A stretch of DNA of 64,000 nucleotides from Punica granatum (GCF_007655135.1 NC_045129.1:25518274-25582273), one strand, 5' to 3'. Counted from the stretch's first letter, positions 11,501 to 21,880 are shown. Translations and numbers: made by a program. Notes: generated from the sequence alone by a model not told the origin.

Positions 11501-11530
11501 CAGAGGTTTACACTATAAATCAACTCATCA
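8524..11530. repeat. Diverged AT-rich repeat family, split by a TIR element
   Basis: Phrases recur in order several times. One is TTGGGTGTATAAAATGGGTGC with aataaatgcaataaaa (8556, 8680, 9022, 10407). Another is attaattaag(a)aagaaaatc with catttcatgaaatata (8848, 10869, 11174). A third is cgccttccaatttga with ggaaaataatttta (10989, 11090, 11293, 11374). A fourth is tatatatacagagg(c/t)t with cactataaa(c/t)caac (10823 and 11491). The copies are roughly 300 bp and strongly diverged. The first units begin with the same phrase as the Helitron-like 5' end at 586. Confidence 0.5.
9081..10341. mobile_element. 1.26-kb non-autonomous DNA transposon with ~250-bp inverted ends
   Basis: The terminal regions 9081-9345 and 10095-10341 are inverted copies, for example GTAAGATCTTGGCCATACACGT against CATGTATGGCCAAGATCTTACG. 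The flanks carry a direct duplication AATAAATG (9073-9080, 10342-10349; a ninth base differs T/C). Long inverted ends with an 8-9 bp duplication point to a Mutator-like element; hAT is the alternative. The interior is less AT-rich than its surroundings and has two short open frames on opposite strands (9384-9743 and 9645-9983) that match nothing I recognise. No transposase is seen. Confidence 0.75.
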
Positions 11531-12050
11531 ACTCGCATTATATCTAATTTTCAGATTATATTTAATTTTCTTATTAATGACTTATGCTATGGAGTACTTA
11601 AATAAGTGTGTTTTCATTAATTTCAACAAATTTTCAGTTTTGTTTAGTTTATGAAAGCGTAGTTTAGTCAATTTTGGTCATTGATTAAATAAATTAATTT
11701 GTTTTGTTTTTTCTATGATTCTGCAAGAGAAAGGCATCAATTTATAACCAATATTACTTTCTTGATGACCTATTTTTAGATAGAGACAATTGTAAAATTA
11801 AAGTACGTGTGTCTAGACTATAGGATACTTTAAATATAAACAAAAATAAATAATTGATCAGTACAAACATGGTTTTGATAGATGAGAAGATGCGTGAGTC
11901 TTTCCCTTTAATTTTTACTATCAGTACCCCATTCTGGTCCATCGATACTAGGGGATGACAAAATCGTCATTTTTCTTCTGTCATCCATCGCAGGGAAGTA
12001 TTTTTTACTGATTCCTCGATACATTCTCTGCTTTTGAGCTCAAGTCATTT
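11531..12050. other. AT-rich intergenic DNA, no gene seen
   Basis: No domain, RNA gene or clear repeat was found here. Near 11930 the composition changes towards the less AT-rich sequence that follows. Confidence 0.45.
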
Positions 12051-12059
12051 ATTTAACTT

Positions 12060-12400
12060 TAATTTTACATTTTCGAAAAAATACTTTGCGGGACATTTTC
12101 GGGCCTTGCATGCATCAAACTTCAATTTTCAAAATTCGGAGCAAACTTGAGGTCGAAAAATATTTTTATGCACAACATTGATCCCTGAATTTCTCTGAAC
12201 GCAATGGTGGTCCCGGATCATTTTTCTGATACCCGATTGAAAAGGTGAGAATTTCGAGTCTTGCGCGCATTAATTTCAATTTCTGAAAATTTGGGATGAT
12301 ATTCATGATTGAAAAATATTTTTCCACATAATATCGATCCTTGAATTTTTCCTAACACAATGATATTTTCAAATTATTTATTGGATATCTGTTTTTAAAG
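12060..12400 (+). repeat. Imperfect tandem repeat of about 170 bp
   Basis: A unit containing gcatcaaacttcaattttc, tcgaaaaatatttttatgcac and attgatccctgaatttctc (about 12110-12205) recurs as gcattaatttcaatttctg, ttgaaaaatatttttccac and atcgatccttgaatttttc (about 12267-12362). Repeats with the wording 'gatccctgaattt' resemble the untranslated parts of large Tat/Ogre-type gypsy elements and, with 18890-19375, may belong to one such element. Confidence 0.5.
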
Positions 12401-12639
12401 ATAAAATTTTGGAAATAATTGAGCAGTGATAATCGACGCGCGTCAGGGGGCTCAATATCGATTTTGGCGAGATTCGGTCTCCATTGATATAAATTGAAAT
12501 TTTCAAAGTCGATTATTCGTCGAAATTCACAATGTGAAAATTCTCGTTCCAAAATGACGATGGATTCCGAGAAATTGATTTATCGATCGATGAACGTCCT
12601 TACGAATAATAATAATATTTAAAAAAAAAAAAGAGAAAA

Positions 12640-13045
12640 AGCTAACAGAGGGTTGACCTCTTTTTCTTTCTTTTTTTTTTGTTTCCCGCCCCATTTCCTT
12701 TCCTTTTTCTTTCACAGCTTTTCCCTTCTGCCTCTCTGACCTGACCTGCATTTATTTACTTTTCTTTCCTTTCTTTTTCTTTCTTCCTCTCTTCCTGCAA
12801 CTCACGCAACCTACTCTGCTTCCTTTCTTCTTTTTCCATTTTAAGCAACTGCCACGCTTAGGCACCCCGACCTGGCTCTGATTGGTCCCGAGTCCCCTCC
12901 CTCGGCTCTCTCTCTCTCTCTCTCTCTCTCTCACTTCCATTTTCATGAAAACACACACAGATAACAGAGAAGACGGGGGAAGAACAGAAAAGAGGGACGA
13001 GAGGAACCAGGGAGCCAGGTTTCCTTCAGCTGCAACACTCTCTCA
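12640..13045. other. Pyrimidine-rich tract with a (CT)n microsatellite
   Basis: The plus strand is almost all C and T from 12655 to 12850, then a pure CT run of about 27 bases lies near 12906-12932. Open frames across it are low-complexity (Arg/Lys/Glu or Leu/Ser) and have no recognisable domain. The same kind of CT-rich sequence resumes at 14808-15113 and 18001-18530, on the other side of younger insertions. Confidence 0.5.
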
Positions 13046-13979
13046 CAGTATTATCAGAACCGGACCGGACATCGAACCGACCGAAGCATGGGATCATGGG
13101 TTCATGGGTTCAACCGGGGGTTCGATGGGTCGGACCGCTTGTTTATTTTTAAAATAAATAAATATATATTATTTTAAGAAAATAATATAAAATACAAAAA
13201 ATAAAAATAAAAATGGTAATATATATTAGATAATAGTTAATATGTGTCCAAAAAAATATAAGAAAAAATTATTTGCATCTGATTATAAATGACTCGTAGA
13301 AAAGAACTGATAGTCATGTGACAGTACCCAATTAATCAAGAGTTGAAACTTTTCCAATGTCAAAAGAAATCGTGTAAAGAGATAGAATGGATTGGAAACA
13401 ACATACAACACATGAGTTGTAAGTTGTAACTCATAAACCACAACAACATCAGCACACAAGTGCCTGTCTAACCTTCACACATCAAATGTCTTTTCTATAT
13501 CTGCGAAGTACAGGACACAAAGATTCCGAACTATTTAAAAGATTTCGTTCAAGACACTCTCACACACTAATAGAGTTCCAATTGACATTGGTTTCAATTA
13601 TCATACTTGGTCAACTAAACTAGGATAAACTGCAGATTGTATTTTAGTACACCATAGTTACGGAAGACAGCCTCCTATGGTTTCCTAGCAATTTCATCAG
13701 AAGGGTGCTGCATGTTGGCGTACACAAAAATTGTTCTTCAACTATCACAATTCAATCTAATCAGCTCAAAACTGCCTTGATGAACGACGATATCTACCCA
13801 AAAGCTTCATAACAGCCAATTACATAATACATAACAAACCGAGAAAAACATAGCTTGATTAAAGCCACTGTCCACTGCAACGAGGTAACCTATCAGGACG
13901 TTATATGCTCAAACTCATAGAACTATCTAATCAGAAAGCCAGTGCAATTCCGCAGCATTACGTATATGACAAATCTTAC

Positions 13980-14106
13980 CTAAGAAAGACAAATCCAATG
14001 ACTTATCTTCAGAAGAAGATGGGTCTTCATTCAAAAGTTGCTCTATTCGCTCCGCAACAGATGGTGGAACTCTGAGTATAAATTGTTCCTCCAACTGGTT
14101 GTTCTC
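13980..14106 (-). pseudogene. TAF7: Captured exon of TFIID subunit TAF7
   Basis: On the minus strand a 127-nt exon is bounded by a good acceptor (gttaacag before GAGAAC) and donor (CTTAG then gtaagattt). It encodes the conserved start of plant TAF7, including EEQFILRVPPSVAERIEQLL, about 42 codons ending SLDLSFL. TAF7 is a subunit of the general transcription factor TFIID. The remaining conserved domain that should follow is absent downstream to 13046. The retained splice sites show genomic rather than cDNA capture. The 14230-14530 stretch upstream on this strand may be the matching 5' leader exon. The assignment rests on my recognition of the motif. Confidence 0.7.
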
Positions 14107-14142
14107 CTGTTAACAAAGTGACTAATCCATCAAAGGAAGAAA

Positions 14143-14230
14143 CTCCCCCAAGTAAACACAGCTCTTCGTTTACCATTCATCATCCACTCCCCCAAGTAAA
14201 CACAGCTCTTCGTTTACCATTCATCATCCA
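14143..14230. repeat. Perfect 44-bp tandem duplication
   Basis: The block starting CTCCCCCAAGTAAACACAGC and ending CATTCATCATCCA occurs twice in succession (14143-14186, 14187-14230). It lies inside the hAT-like element, between the presumed leader and the TAF7 exon. Its perfection suggests a recent event. Confidence 0.85.
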
Positions 14231-14807
14231 CTCCCCAATCCCATAAAACACCAGCCAAACATTGACAACTTTGTCACCGCAATCACAAGCAAAGGAGAAG
14301 AGGGAGGGGAAGAACGAACCAAATGACTCGACTCTGCTGCTTGATGCGTATGTGAAGACGAATCGGAGGAGCGACCGATCGCAAAGTGGATGAGCTGATG
14401 AAGAAGAATCAAAGCTGTCCGGATGAAAATCGAATGAAGATGAGCCGATGAAGAGCAGCAGAAGGAAGAGTCGAATCGAAGAGGAAGTGATGAACTTGAG
14501 ATCGACTAGGGTTTCCAATTTTTCCCAAATTTCAATTGCGTCGACTCAGAGTCTGAAGAATTCTAATTTCTTCAATTCTGCTCGGGTCGGGCACAAGGAG
14601 TTCGGGTCGGATTCCACTTTTAATTTCTGAACCCATGAACCGACCGGTTCGAATGGGTTCATGTAAAAACCGGCCGATTTTTTGGGTTCACCGGTTTTTT
14701 TAGGCATTTTCGGTTTTTAAACGAGCTGGACCGGCCATAGGTCCGGTTTTCGGTCCAACCGGTCGAACCGACCGGGCCAATCCGGTTGTGATAACAATGC
14801 TTTCTCA

Positions 14808-15113
14808 TCGACCCACTCTCTCAGCTCACGCCTCCCTACCAGTTGCTCTTTGTCACGAGCTCACTCCCCTAGCCCTTAGCTGACCGCGATGTCCCTCAAC
14901 TTAATCCCCACGGAACCTACCCCTCAGCGCATCAATCTCACCCTCACAGACCAACCGACAGTTCATTCCCGACCCCTAAACCCTCACGCCCTCAACTCCC
15001 TTCCACCTCTCCGCTCCGTTCTCACTCTCTCAGCTCGTCTCTCTCAACTCCTGCTTCCCTCGGCCCGTCTCCCTAACCCGACACCCGCAAAACCCCCCCT
15101 GTCCGTGCTCACC
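14808..15113. other. CT-rich sequence, probably the continuation of 12640-13045
   Basis: This is C/T-rich plus strand with phrases such as CACTCTCTCAGCTC repeated at 14813 and 15024. An open frame at 14889-15116 (Pro/Leu/Ser/Thr-rich) has no recognisable domain. Composition and position suggest the same host sequence as that left of the hAT-like insertion. Confidence 0.4.
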
Positions 15114-15546
15114 TGATGCGAACCTTGACGAACCTGCCGCGAGACCCAACAACAAAAGAATGAGATTAAACTCGGGATCGTCCAATGAAGGTTTCAAGGA
15201 TAGGAAATATTGACCCGCTGACTATAAAGAGTCAGAAACCAATATTATAATATGAAATATTGACCCACTAGCTATAAGGAGCTAAAAACCAATATTATAA
15301 ATGTCGAGAATCACAAGTCATCACACTTGTAATGTCAGCAAAGTTGCTGAAGAACAGCTCAGAGAAAGCCTCTCTCACAAAGTTGAATGAAAACTAATCT
15401 GTCTTTTCTAGTGAGGCCACATGCCTATTTATAGAGAGAAACTAGCTGATAACCTAAATGTGCTAATGGACTTGGTTAAAATAAATCATAAGTGTAATGA
15501 GCCCAAAATGAAATAGGCCCAAGTAATTAAAAAGCAACTGAATTCA
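15114..15546 (-). repeat. Left LTR (3' LTR) of family 1 element
   Basis: In element orientation it begins TGAATTCAG and ends TTCGCATCA. It contains two copies of an 'aatattgacccgct...ataaagagt/aggagct...aatatt' block able to fold into stem-loops (about 15205-15300). Confidence 0.8.
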
Positions 15547-16341
15547 GACCTTTGAACTAAGATCATCTTCTAAATAGATTTCTAAGATATGAACGGTCGT
15601 GACTTCTTGTTCCACATGCAACCCGCCCAAAAGCTCGACTACTCCTCCATGGACATGCAATAACAGCCTTTGCATGGCTTGTTGGATTCGCTTGGCTCGT
15701 GCTCTTGTACTTGCTCTAGCTGGCACATGCTTATTCCAAAGCTCGCCTTCATGCTCGACCCTGTCATCCTGGGATTTTTCCTCAAGCTCGTGCGAAGGGT
15801 CCTCTAGTTGGATAATATCATTCCCTTTCTCTTCAAAAGGATTCGTCCTCGAATCTATGACAACCATCTTGATTGGTGACTGTTCTGAAGGCATTTGCTC
15901 GAGAAAGACATTCTTGAATTCCTCATTTTTCTCACCAATGGAATGCTTGATTTGAAGTTGCTCTTCATCCATTTGGTTAGATGGAAGCGGAAATAGCGTT
16001 GCGTTCCAACCATCGCTGTCTAAGAATTGAGAAGCAATATGACCCTTCTCATTGCCATTGGGTTGAAACTTAGTTGTGAGTTTCTCTTTGATTGGCTTCA
16101 AAGCTATTTTCTCTTCTTTTTTCGTCAAAGAACCCCACTTCAATTTACAAGAAGATGAACCGGAAGCTTTGTCATAACTATCTAGCAACTGTTCAATCAG
16201 CTTGTCTCGTCTTTCCAACCGATCGTAAATCAAATCAACCATCACATTCATGTGCTCAAATTGTTGCTGCATATCTCGGATCATAATGTTGTAATCAGTT
16301 CCTCCGTTATTCTGATAATTTCCACTGCTTTCTTGTGGCAT
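15544..16341 (-). CDS. Residual Gag/Pol-derived protein of the family 1 LTR element
   Basis: This uninterrupted 265-codon frame starts MPQESSGNYQNNG. Residues ~20-50 (MIRDMQQQFEHMNVMVDLIYDRLERR, written here in part) resemble the coiled-coil beginning of gypsy Gag/polyprotein. Residues ~155-165 (VIDSRTNPFEEKGND) and ~205-225 (PARASTRARAKRIQQAMQ) resemble the extreme C-terminus of plant Ty3/gypsy polyproteins, where an 'ITRARAKxIQ' motif is common. Protease, reverse transcriptase, RNase H and integrase are missing between them, so this looks like an in-frame internal deletion joining Gag start to Pol end. The stop codon overlaps the LTR edge by three bases. Whether the protein is made is unknown. 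Confidence 0.6.
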   Translation of the reverse strand: MPQESSGNYQNNGGTDYNIMIRDMQQQFEHMNVMVDLIYDRLERRDKLIEQLLDSYDKASGSSSCKLKWGSLTKKEEKIALKPIKEKLTTKFQPNGNEKGHIASQFLDSDGWNATLFPLPSNQMDEEQLQIKHSIGEKNEEFKNVFLEQMPSEQSPIKMVVIDSRTNPFEEKGNDIIQLEDPSHELEEKSQDDRVEHEGELWNKHVPARASTRARAKRIQQAMQRLLLHVHGGVVELLGGLHVEQEVTTVHILEIYLEDDLSSKV

Positions 16342-17278
16342 GATGAAATCTGCAAGTGGAACTTTAGAAAATAGAGATTGACCTCACAACCACTCGCTCA
16401 CATGTTTGCACTCAAATTAATGTCACTCAACACTCGTGTTTCACTCAATTTTAGGTTTTTACCCTCTAATATACTCACTACTCTTGCCTTTTTTTCTCTC
16501 TAGATTTTCTCCTTAAAGTTCCTAAGAAACTAAGCAATTCAATTGCAAGAGTAAAATCAATTAATTAGCCCAAAGCACTTATAATCATTGATTTCAAAAA
16601 TTGAATCAAATATAGGATCCAAACCTAAATGAGAAAGGAAATAATGTGATAAATGAAGTTAACGAAATAACTGAGATGTACAAGGAAGATTTGTGGGAAT
16701 AAGGAAACAAGAGATTTATAGAAAGTATCGAAATGGAAGGAATGAATGATTCTAAGAGACAAGAAAGGAATATGATAAGAAAATATTCAATTGAAAGGAA
16801 ACAATATTAGATTTTCCAACTGCACTTTATATGCTAGTGGTCCATCAAAGTAAACAATAATATATAAAGGAAGGTAATTCAGAGATAATGGCAGATATGG
16901 AAGAAAATAGCAGGAAAATTTTGGAATTCCCTACTTCACTTGATTAGCAGTGATATCTAAGGAAGTTTCTTCCACCCCAAAAGTTAAGATTTCACAAACA
17001 ATTGCTCTTTCCTTTCTTTTTTTATTTTCTTTCCTTTTTTTTCAACTTTTTCTTCTTCTTTTTTTTCCTTTTTTTTCTCTATTTTATTTTTTGGACGAAT
17101 TTTCTTTTCTTTTTCTGTTTTTTTTATCTCCAATAAGATAAACTGAAACTTTAGGGTTCTTCAGGACAGTTAGAATCAGCCAACAAAAATCACAACTTCT
17201 ATCAACGATTTACGAACCCTAAGAATAATGGATAACAAAAAACGAAATAGGATAGGTGAAACCTGGATTGGAGCCAAA
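16342..17278 (-). other. Leader region of the family 1 LTR element
   Basis: This stretch lies between the primer-binding site and the start codon. It has no reading frame of note. Around 16990-17140 the plus strand is extremely T/C-rich (purine-rich in element orientation), a feature I cannot assign. Confidence 0.55.
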
Positions 17279-17290
17279 GCTCTGATACCA
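17279..17290 (-). other. Primer-binding site of the family 1 element
   Basis: Read on the minus strand it is TGGTATCAGAGC, separated from the LTR edge by two bases, and matches the initiator Met tRNA type. It fixes the element's orientation as right to left. Confidence 0.8.
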
Positions 17291-17292
17291 AA

Positions 17293-17725
17293 TGATGCGA
17301 ACCTCAACAAACCTACCGCGAGACCCAACAACAATAGAATGAGATTAAACCCAGGATCGTCCAATGAAGGTTTCAATGATAGGGAATATTGACCCGCTGA
17401 TTATAAAGAGTTAGAAACTAATATTATAATATGAAATATTGACCCGCTAGCTATAAGGAGCTAGAAACCAATATTATAAATGTCGAGAATCACAAGTCAT
17501 CACACTTGCAATATCGGCAAAGTTGCTGAAGAACAGCTTAGAGAAAACCTCTCTCACAAAGTTGAATGAAAACTGATCTGTCTTTTCTAGGGATGCCACA
17601 TGCCTATTTATAGAGAGATACTAGCTGATAACCTAAATGGGCTAATGGACTTGGCTAAAATAAATCCTAAGTGTAATGAGCTCAAAATGAAATAGGCCAA
17701 AGTAATTGAAAAGCAATTGAATTCA
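17293..17725 (-). repeat. Right LTR (5' LTR) of family 1 element, shared by two copies
   Basis: It has the same length and ends as the left LTR, with scattered substitutions. It serves as 5' LTR of the copy to its left and as 3' LTR of the truncated copy to its right. Confidence 0.8.
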
Positions 17726-18000
17726 GCCCTTTGAACTGGGATCATCTTCTAAATAGATTTCTAGGATATGAACGGTGGTGGCTTCTTGTTCCACATGCAA
17801 CCCGCCCAAGAGCTCGACTACTCCTCCATGGACATGCAATAACAGCCTTTGCATGGCTTGTTGGATTCGCTTGGCTCGTGCTCTTGTACTTGCTCTAGCT
17901 GGCACATGCTTATTCCAAAGCTCGCCTTTATGCTCGACCCTGTCATCCTGGGATTTTTCCACAAGCCTGTGCGAAGGGTCCTCTAACTTGATCATATCAT
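17726..18000 (-). pseudogene. Truncated 3' end of a second family 1 copy
   Basis: This repeats the last 90 or so codons of the 265-codon frame almost word for word (PARASTRARAKRIQQAMQ is conserved). Homology then stops abruptly near 18000 in a CT-rich unrelated sequence. Confidence 0.75.
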
Positions 18001-18885
18001 CTCCTCTTCCTCACGTCACCCCCATGCACACCCATGCACGCCTGCCTGCAAACCTCGCCCACCTTCTTTCTCCTCTGCCCAATCTTGTCGCCCCCTCACC
18101 TCAACACTCTCATCCTCCTTCCTCTCGACTTCTCAGTACTCTCTCTCCCTAGACACACCAGTTCCCTCTCAGTCACCCTCACACAACTCTTCCTCACCTT
18201 CTCCTCCTCCTTCCTTCGGTTCCGAAAAAAAAAAGACAGACAGACACGACTCGATTCCTTTGAACGAGGGGAAACCATCTCTTCTGCTGCTCCCCCAACT
18301 CACGGACCGGAACCTCGACGCCCTCAGAAATCTTTCGCAGTCCCCTCAGCTCATTCACTCTCGCTAACAACTCCCCTAAGCCTGTCACTTACGGAGACCG
18401 TCTTCTAGCTCGGTGACCAGACGACCCATGACCCCGGCGACCACCTTCCTCGCTTCTAGGGACCAGCCAGGGGTCACGTGTGACCGTGTCACGCCATCGA
18501 AGCTACCCAGACCGCCCCTCTTTCTCTCTATTTCATTTTTTTTTCTAATCGAGTCTGTTCATCTATGTCAAGTTTGAACAGATACCCGCCAATTCGGAGC
18601 CATCCTCGACCTCCTCCAGCTTGGAGAAGCCGTCCGAACCCCCTGGACCAGCGAGCTACCTCTTTCCGGGCGTTTCTCCATTAGTCAAGTCTGTCCCGAC
18701 CCGACCAGGTACCCGACTTGCCCAACAGACCAGACTTCCATTTTCTTCCTGAGCTAGGTATAGATCCCGACTTAGCAGCATGTATAGGGCCTCATTTTCA
18801 TATATTAATGTTTGTTTGTATGGTGATAACGTGAAATAAATGTTTGTGGATCGTGCGAATGAGTGAGATTAGTTCAAACCCGATT
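18001..18885. other. GC/CT-rich sequence, probably part of an old large retroelement
   Basis: C- and T-rich to about 18530, then mixed. Overlapping open frames at 18034-18408 on plus and 18096-18388 on minus are compositionally biased and unrecognised. The CT-rich part resembles 12640-13045 and 14808-15113 and probably continues them across the nested insertions. Confidence 0.4.
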
Positions 18886-18889
18886 TTAC

Positions 18890-19375
18890 AAACTTTTCAA
18901 TATGTTTCATTTTAGTCCTGCGACTCTTTTCACTTTTTCAGATCAGCCCTAAACTTTCAAATCTGTTTCAATCAAATCCTGGGTCATTTTCAGTATTTTT
19001 ATCCCGATCACTGAACTTTCCAGACGATTCAGATCAGTTCAGTAAACTTTTCAATCTGTTTCAGTTAAGTCCCTGTGAATATTTTCACTTCTCCAGATCA
19101 GCCCCTAAACTTTCAAACATGTTTCAATTAAATACTGGGCCATTTTCAATATTTTTGGCTCAGCCACATAATTTTTTAGACGATTCAGATTAGTCCAAGA
19201 AACTTTTCAATCTGTTTCAGTTCAGTCCCTGTGACCCTTTGCACTTTTCCAAAGCACCCCCTAAATTTTTGAGCTGTTCCAAATCAGTCACTGGGATTTA
19301 GTCGAATTTTCAAATCAGCCCCAGTTCTTTTGAAATTATTTCAATTCGGTCCTTGGGCAATTTGTAAAATGTGTG
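18890..19375 (+). repeat. Tandem repeats of the 'tttcaatt(a)agtccctg' kind
   Basis: About three diverged units of ~170-180 bp carry the ordered phrases caatctgtttcagtt(a/c)agtccctgtga, cacttttcagatcagcccctaaactttcaaa, and ttagacgattcagat(c/t)agt. Such arrays are common in untranslated parts of plant Tat/Athila/Ogre gypsy elements. Confidence 0.6.
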
Positions 19376-19479
19376 TTATAATCGTGATTGATATATGATT
19401 GCATGTAACCGCATTTTTTTTTGATCGGATGATAAATTGTAAGTTAAGCGCGTTAGTTTTAAATAATATGTATGGATTT

Positions 19480-21880
19480 GTGTATCGACGACTATCTCGG
19501 GCTCACGAGGGTCCAAGAGTGTATCGGCCATCATCGATCGGGCATTCTTAGTCTTCGGGGACTCGTCTTGGTCTTCGTGTCACAAATCGCTTCATGAACT
19601 CGTGGTATCCAAGGCAAAGAACACACCAAAATCAGCTTAATTGATCACTTGAGCATAAAAAGACCGGCAAATTAAGTTTTGTTGTGACCATTGTGCCGTG
19701 TTCATGTGCTTCATGGTGTTTGAATGCATTTTTTATTGAAACCTCACATGAATCGGTTTAATCATGTAAAGTCGATTAAAAATTGGATTTAATTTCAAAA
19801 CGGTCGGAAAATAGAGTTTTATCGGGGCAGCCCACCAATGACCGTTCCGGCGGCTCGAAACCCGTAAATTAATGAATTCGGAAAATTTTTAAATTAACTT
19901 AAAATTCCACACACGGGGCAATTGGGACGCTAAACTTGGCTAAAATAAATCACTCGACTCTTTTAAATGAATTGCACGAATCGATCAATAATCTGTAATC
20001 GCGTCACAGTTCAAGAACTATTGGCCATGCCCTTTTAAAATTCACAATTTCAAAAGCACCAAAATACATGTCACGCGTAGCATGGATATCTAAAGAGTGC
20101 TCGTATATCTTGACTTAAGTCTAGGCCCGATTTGAGGCTGCTCAAGTCGGGGTATACGAGCTCTCTTTAGACCACTTCAGGGCGGAGCGACCGGTTTCTT
20201 GACTCTTTCGGGGTCTTCACGACCCTGATGGATACAAGGGATCGGTTGACACCGGCTACCGACTTTTGATAGTCCGTATCACGTAATCTTGATTTTTCAT
20301 GTACAAACACATTTTCTGGTTCAAGGGCTTGACTCGCCAACACCCTAAGCATTAGGATAACCGAAACATATCGAATAGGAAAATGGGCAAGCACCTATCA
20401 AGGTGCGATTGTCACTCGCATGTCCCCTCTTTTCCATTGATATGTTTATGTCATCCCAGTGTAGATTTGGGTGCTTAGGGAGTTGGATCAGAGGCACGAG
20501 CGGGGACGGCCCATGAAAGATCATCCGATCCCACATGGGTCACGTACAGAGATCTTAGCACCCACGTGGTGTTTCGTGCTCCCATTTCTCTAAGTTTGTG
20601 CTTAGAACAGATCAAAAATATGAAGAACAGATTAATCTCAAACTCGGTTTAATCACACGAGCAAATAGTGAAGTAAAGGTTTAGGTCTCGAATTTTAGGT
20701 CAAAACACTCTTGTCATAATCTGTAAAAGTCATATTATCAAGATACAGAAGAATCTAAAAACAACACACGCGTTCGATACTTGATTACAGACATCATGTC
20801 TGTCGGGTCCGTTAAAATACCGTTGAATACTACATACACTTTCTATCACCCTGTTTGTCTGTTTATGGTAGGAATTTGCTTGCCAAGTAATCCCGGTGAA
20901 TAACTTGATAAATCACTTAAACACGGCATTTAAAACACAACTTGCCTATATTCATCTATTTTTATCTGTTTTTGTCTGTTTTTTTTCTGCTTTTGTTTAT
21001 TTTCTCTGTTTCCTTGTGGGTCCAACCCGATCCTTTAGGATACGATTCACATGCGGTCCAATGCCCCTAACCGTCTATCACGGGGTCTAATGCCCCCATA
21101 TACCGAGTGCGCATCTTAATTTCATTTTCAGTCTTTTCCAAACCACACGGTGAGTATGAGTGGAATAATGACCGAACACGAACCGACCGGGATTTAGTCG
21201 TTGTAATTTGTATTTTTATTTATTTGAGAGCACAATGTAATGATTTATTTTGTATATTTATTTATGTAAGAATCTCGGTCAGAGAGTGAACGGTCCGAGT
21301 GCTAAGTCAGTGGAGTCGATTTACTTACCTAGGGGCAAATAAACCCAATGCTTCACGGTTTCGGTTCGCGCGGGACGTCAACCATCACGGTCCGATGAAC
21401 CGTTACGTGAGGATAGCAAACCGATCCCTCGAAGTGCGAGCATATTCTTTTCTCGGGTTCTTAGTCCCAATCGACCGTTTCTTCGAATTTACGGTGTCAA
21501 AACAGGTAAGACGAGCGCAGCTTTATCATGCGGTAAATAAATAAAAGTGGCAAGCTCTAGGCAAACAGAGTACCGATAGGGCATGCGGGATATAGGCCCG
21601 CACGTAACAGAACCCCCGAATCCGATATTTTCTGTTCCGCAAGACCAATACCTTAGCAAACTAGGTGTATCCCATACCACTAAACCCAGGCAACTCACCG
21701 GCCCTCGACCTTCGGGTCGTAAATAGGTAGTGGCGACTCTTTCTCACGAGTATCCATCACCCGTCCCCACGGGAAGGTGAACACTCCGTCTATCATGACT
21801 CCTTCTCTCAAGAATGTCCTTGAAGAGGGCAGCGTATAATTTTTTGAAAACTCCTCAGTCACCCCCAAAAAAACATAGGT
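19480..21880 (+). mobile_element. Probable LTR/leader remnant of a large Tat/Ogre-like gypsy element
   Basis: Sequence of mixed composition without coding frames. At 21730 TGGCGACTC resembles the start of the tRNA-Arg-type primer-binding site used by Tat/Ogre elements, and a run of sequence rich in CGG/CCG before it is LTR-like. I could not find a matching second LTR in the window. The assignment is by resemblance only; another repeat class is possible. Confidence 0.33.

Larger units (their letters stand above)
13046..14799. mobile_element. hAT-like non-autonomous transposon carrying a TAF7 gene fragment
   Basis: The ends CAGTATTATCAGAACC and CATTGTTATCACAACC (reverse complement of the right end) are 16-bp terminal inverted repeats. 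The flanks CTCTCTCA (13038-13045) and CTTTCTCA (14800-14807) are an 8-bp duplication with one mismatch, as expected for hAT. Both subterminal regions (13052-13140, 14636-14790) are packed with GGTTCG/CGAACC and CCGG motifs, typical of hAT transposase-binding regions. No transposase is encoded. The interior holds a spliced-gene fragment on the minus strand. Confidence 0.72.
15114..18000 (-). mobile_element. Tandem non-autonomous LTR element, gypsy-derived, shared-LTR array (family 1)
   Basis: Two direct LTRs of exactly 433 bp (15114-15546, 17293-17725) enclose an internal region with a primer-binding site beside the right LTR, so the element reads right to left. To the right of the right LTR a second copy of the internal 3' end (17726-18000) continues until homology stops, without a third LTR. 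The order is therefore internal-LTR-internal-LTR, a tandem array sharing LTRs, truncated on the right. Internal coding capacity is a single small Gag/Pol-derived frame, so movement would need enzymes from another element. Confidence 0.8.

Noticed and set aside
12752..12958. Arg/Lys/Glu-rich minus-strand frames in 12527-12958
   Set aside because: Produced by a purine/pyrimidine-biased tract and a CT microsatellite. No domain and no gene structure.
14180..14518. 112-codon minus-strand frame with a hydrophobic start, as a secreted protein
   Set aside because: It overlaps the 44-bp tandem duplication and sits where the 5' leader of the captured TAF7 gene would be. No supporting motif.
15599..15955. 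Cys/Ser-rich plus-strand frames at 15599-15955 and 17775-18152
   Set aside because: Antisense shadows of the minus-strand Gag/Pol-derived frame; they recur only because that frame is duplicated.
18034..18408. Ser/Leu/Pro-rich open frames on both strands of the CT-rich region
   Set aside because: Compositional artefacts, with overlapping frames on both strands and no recognisable domain.
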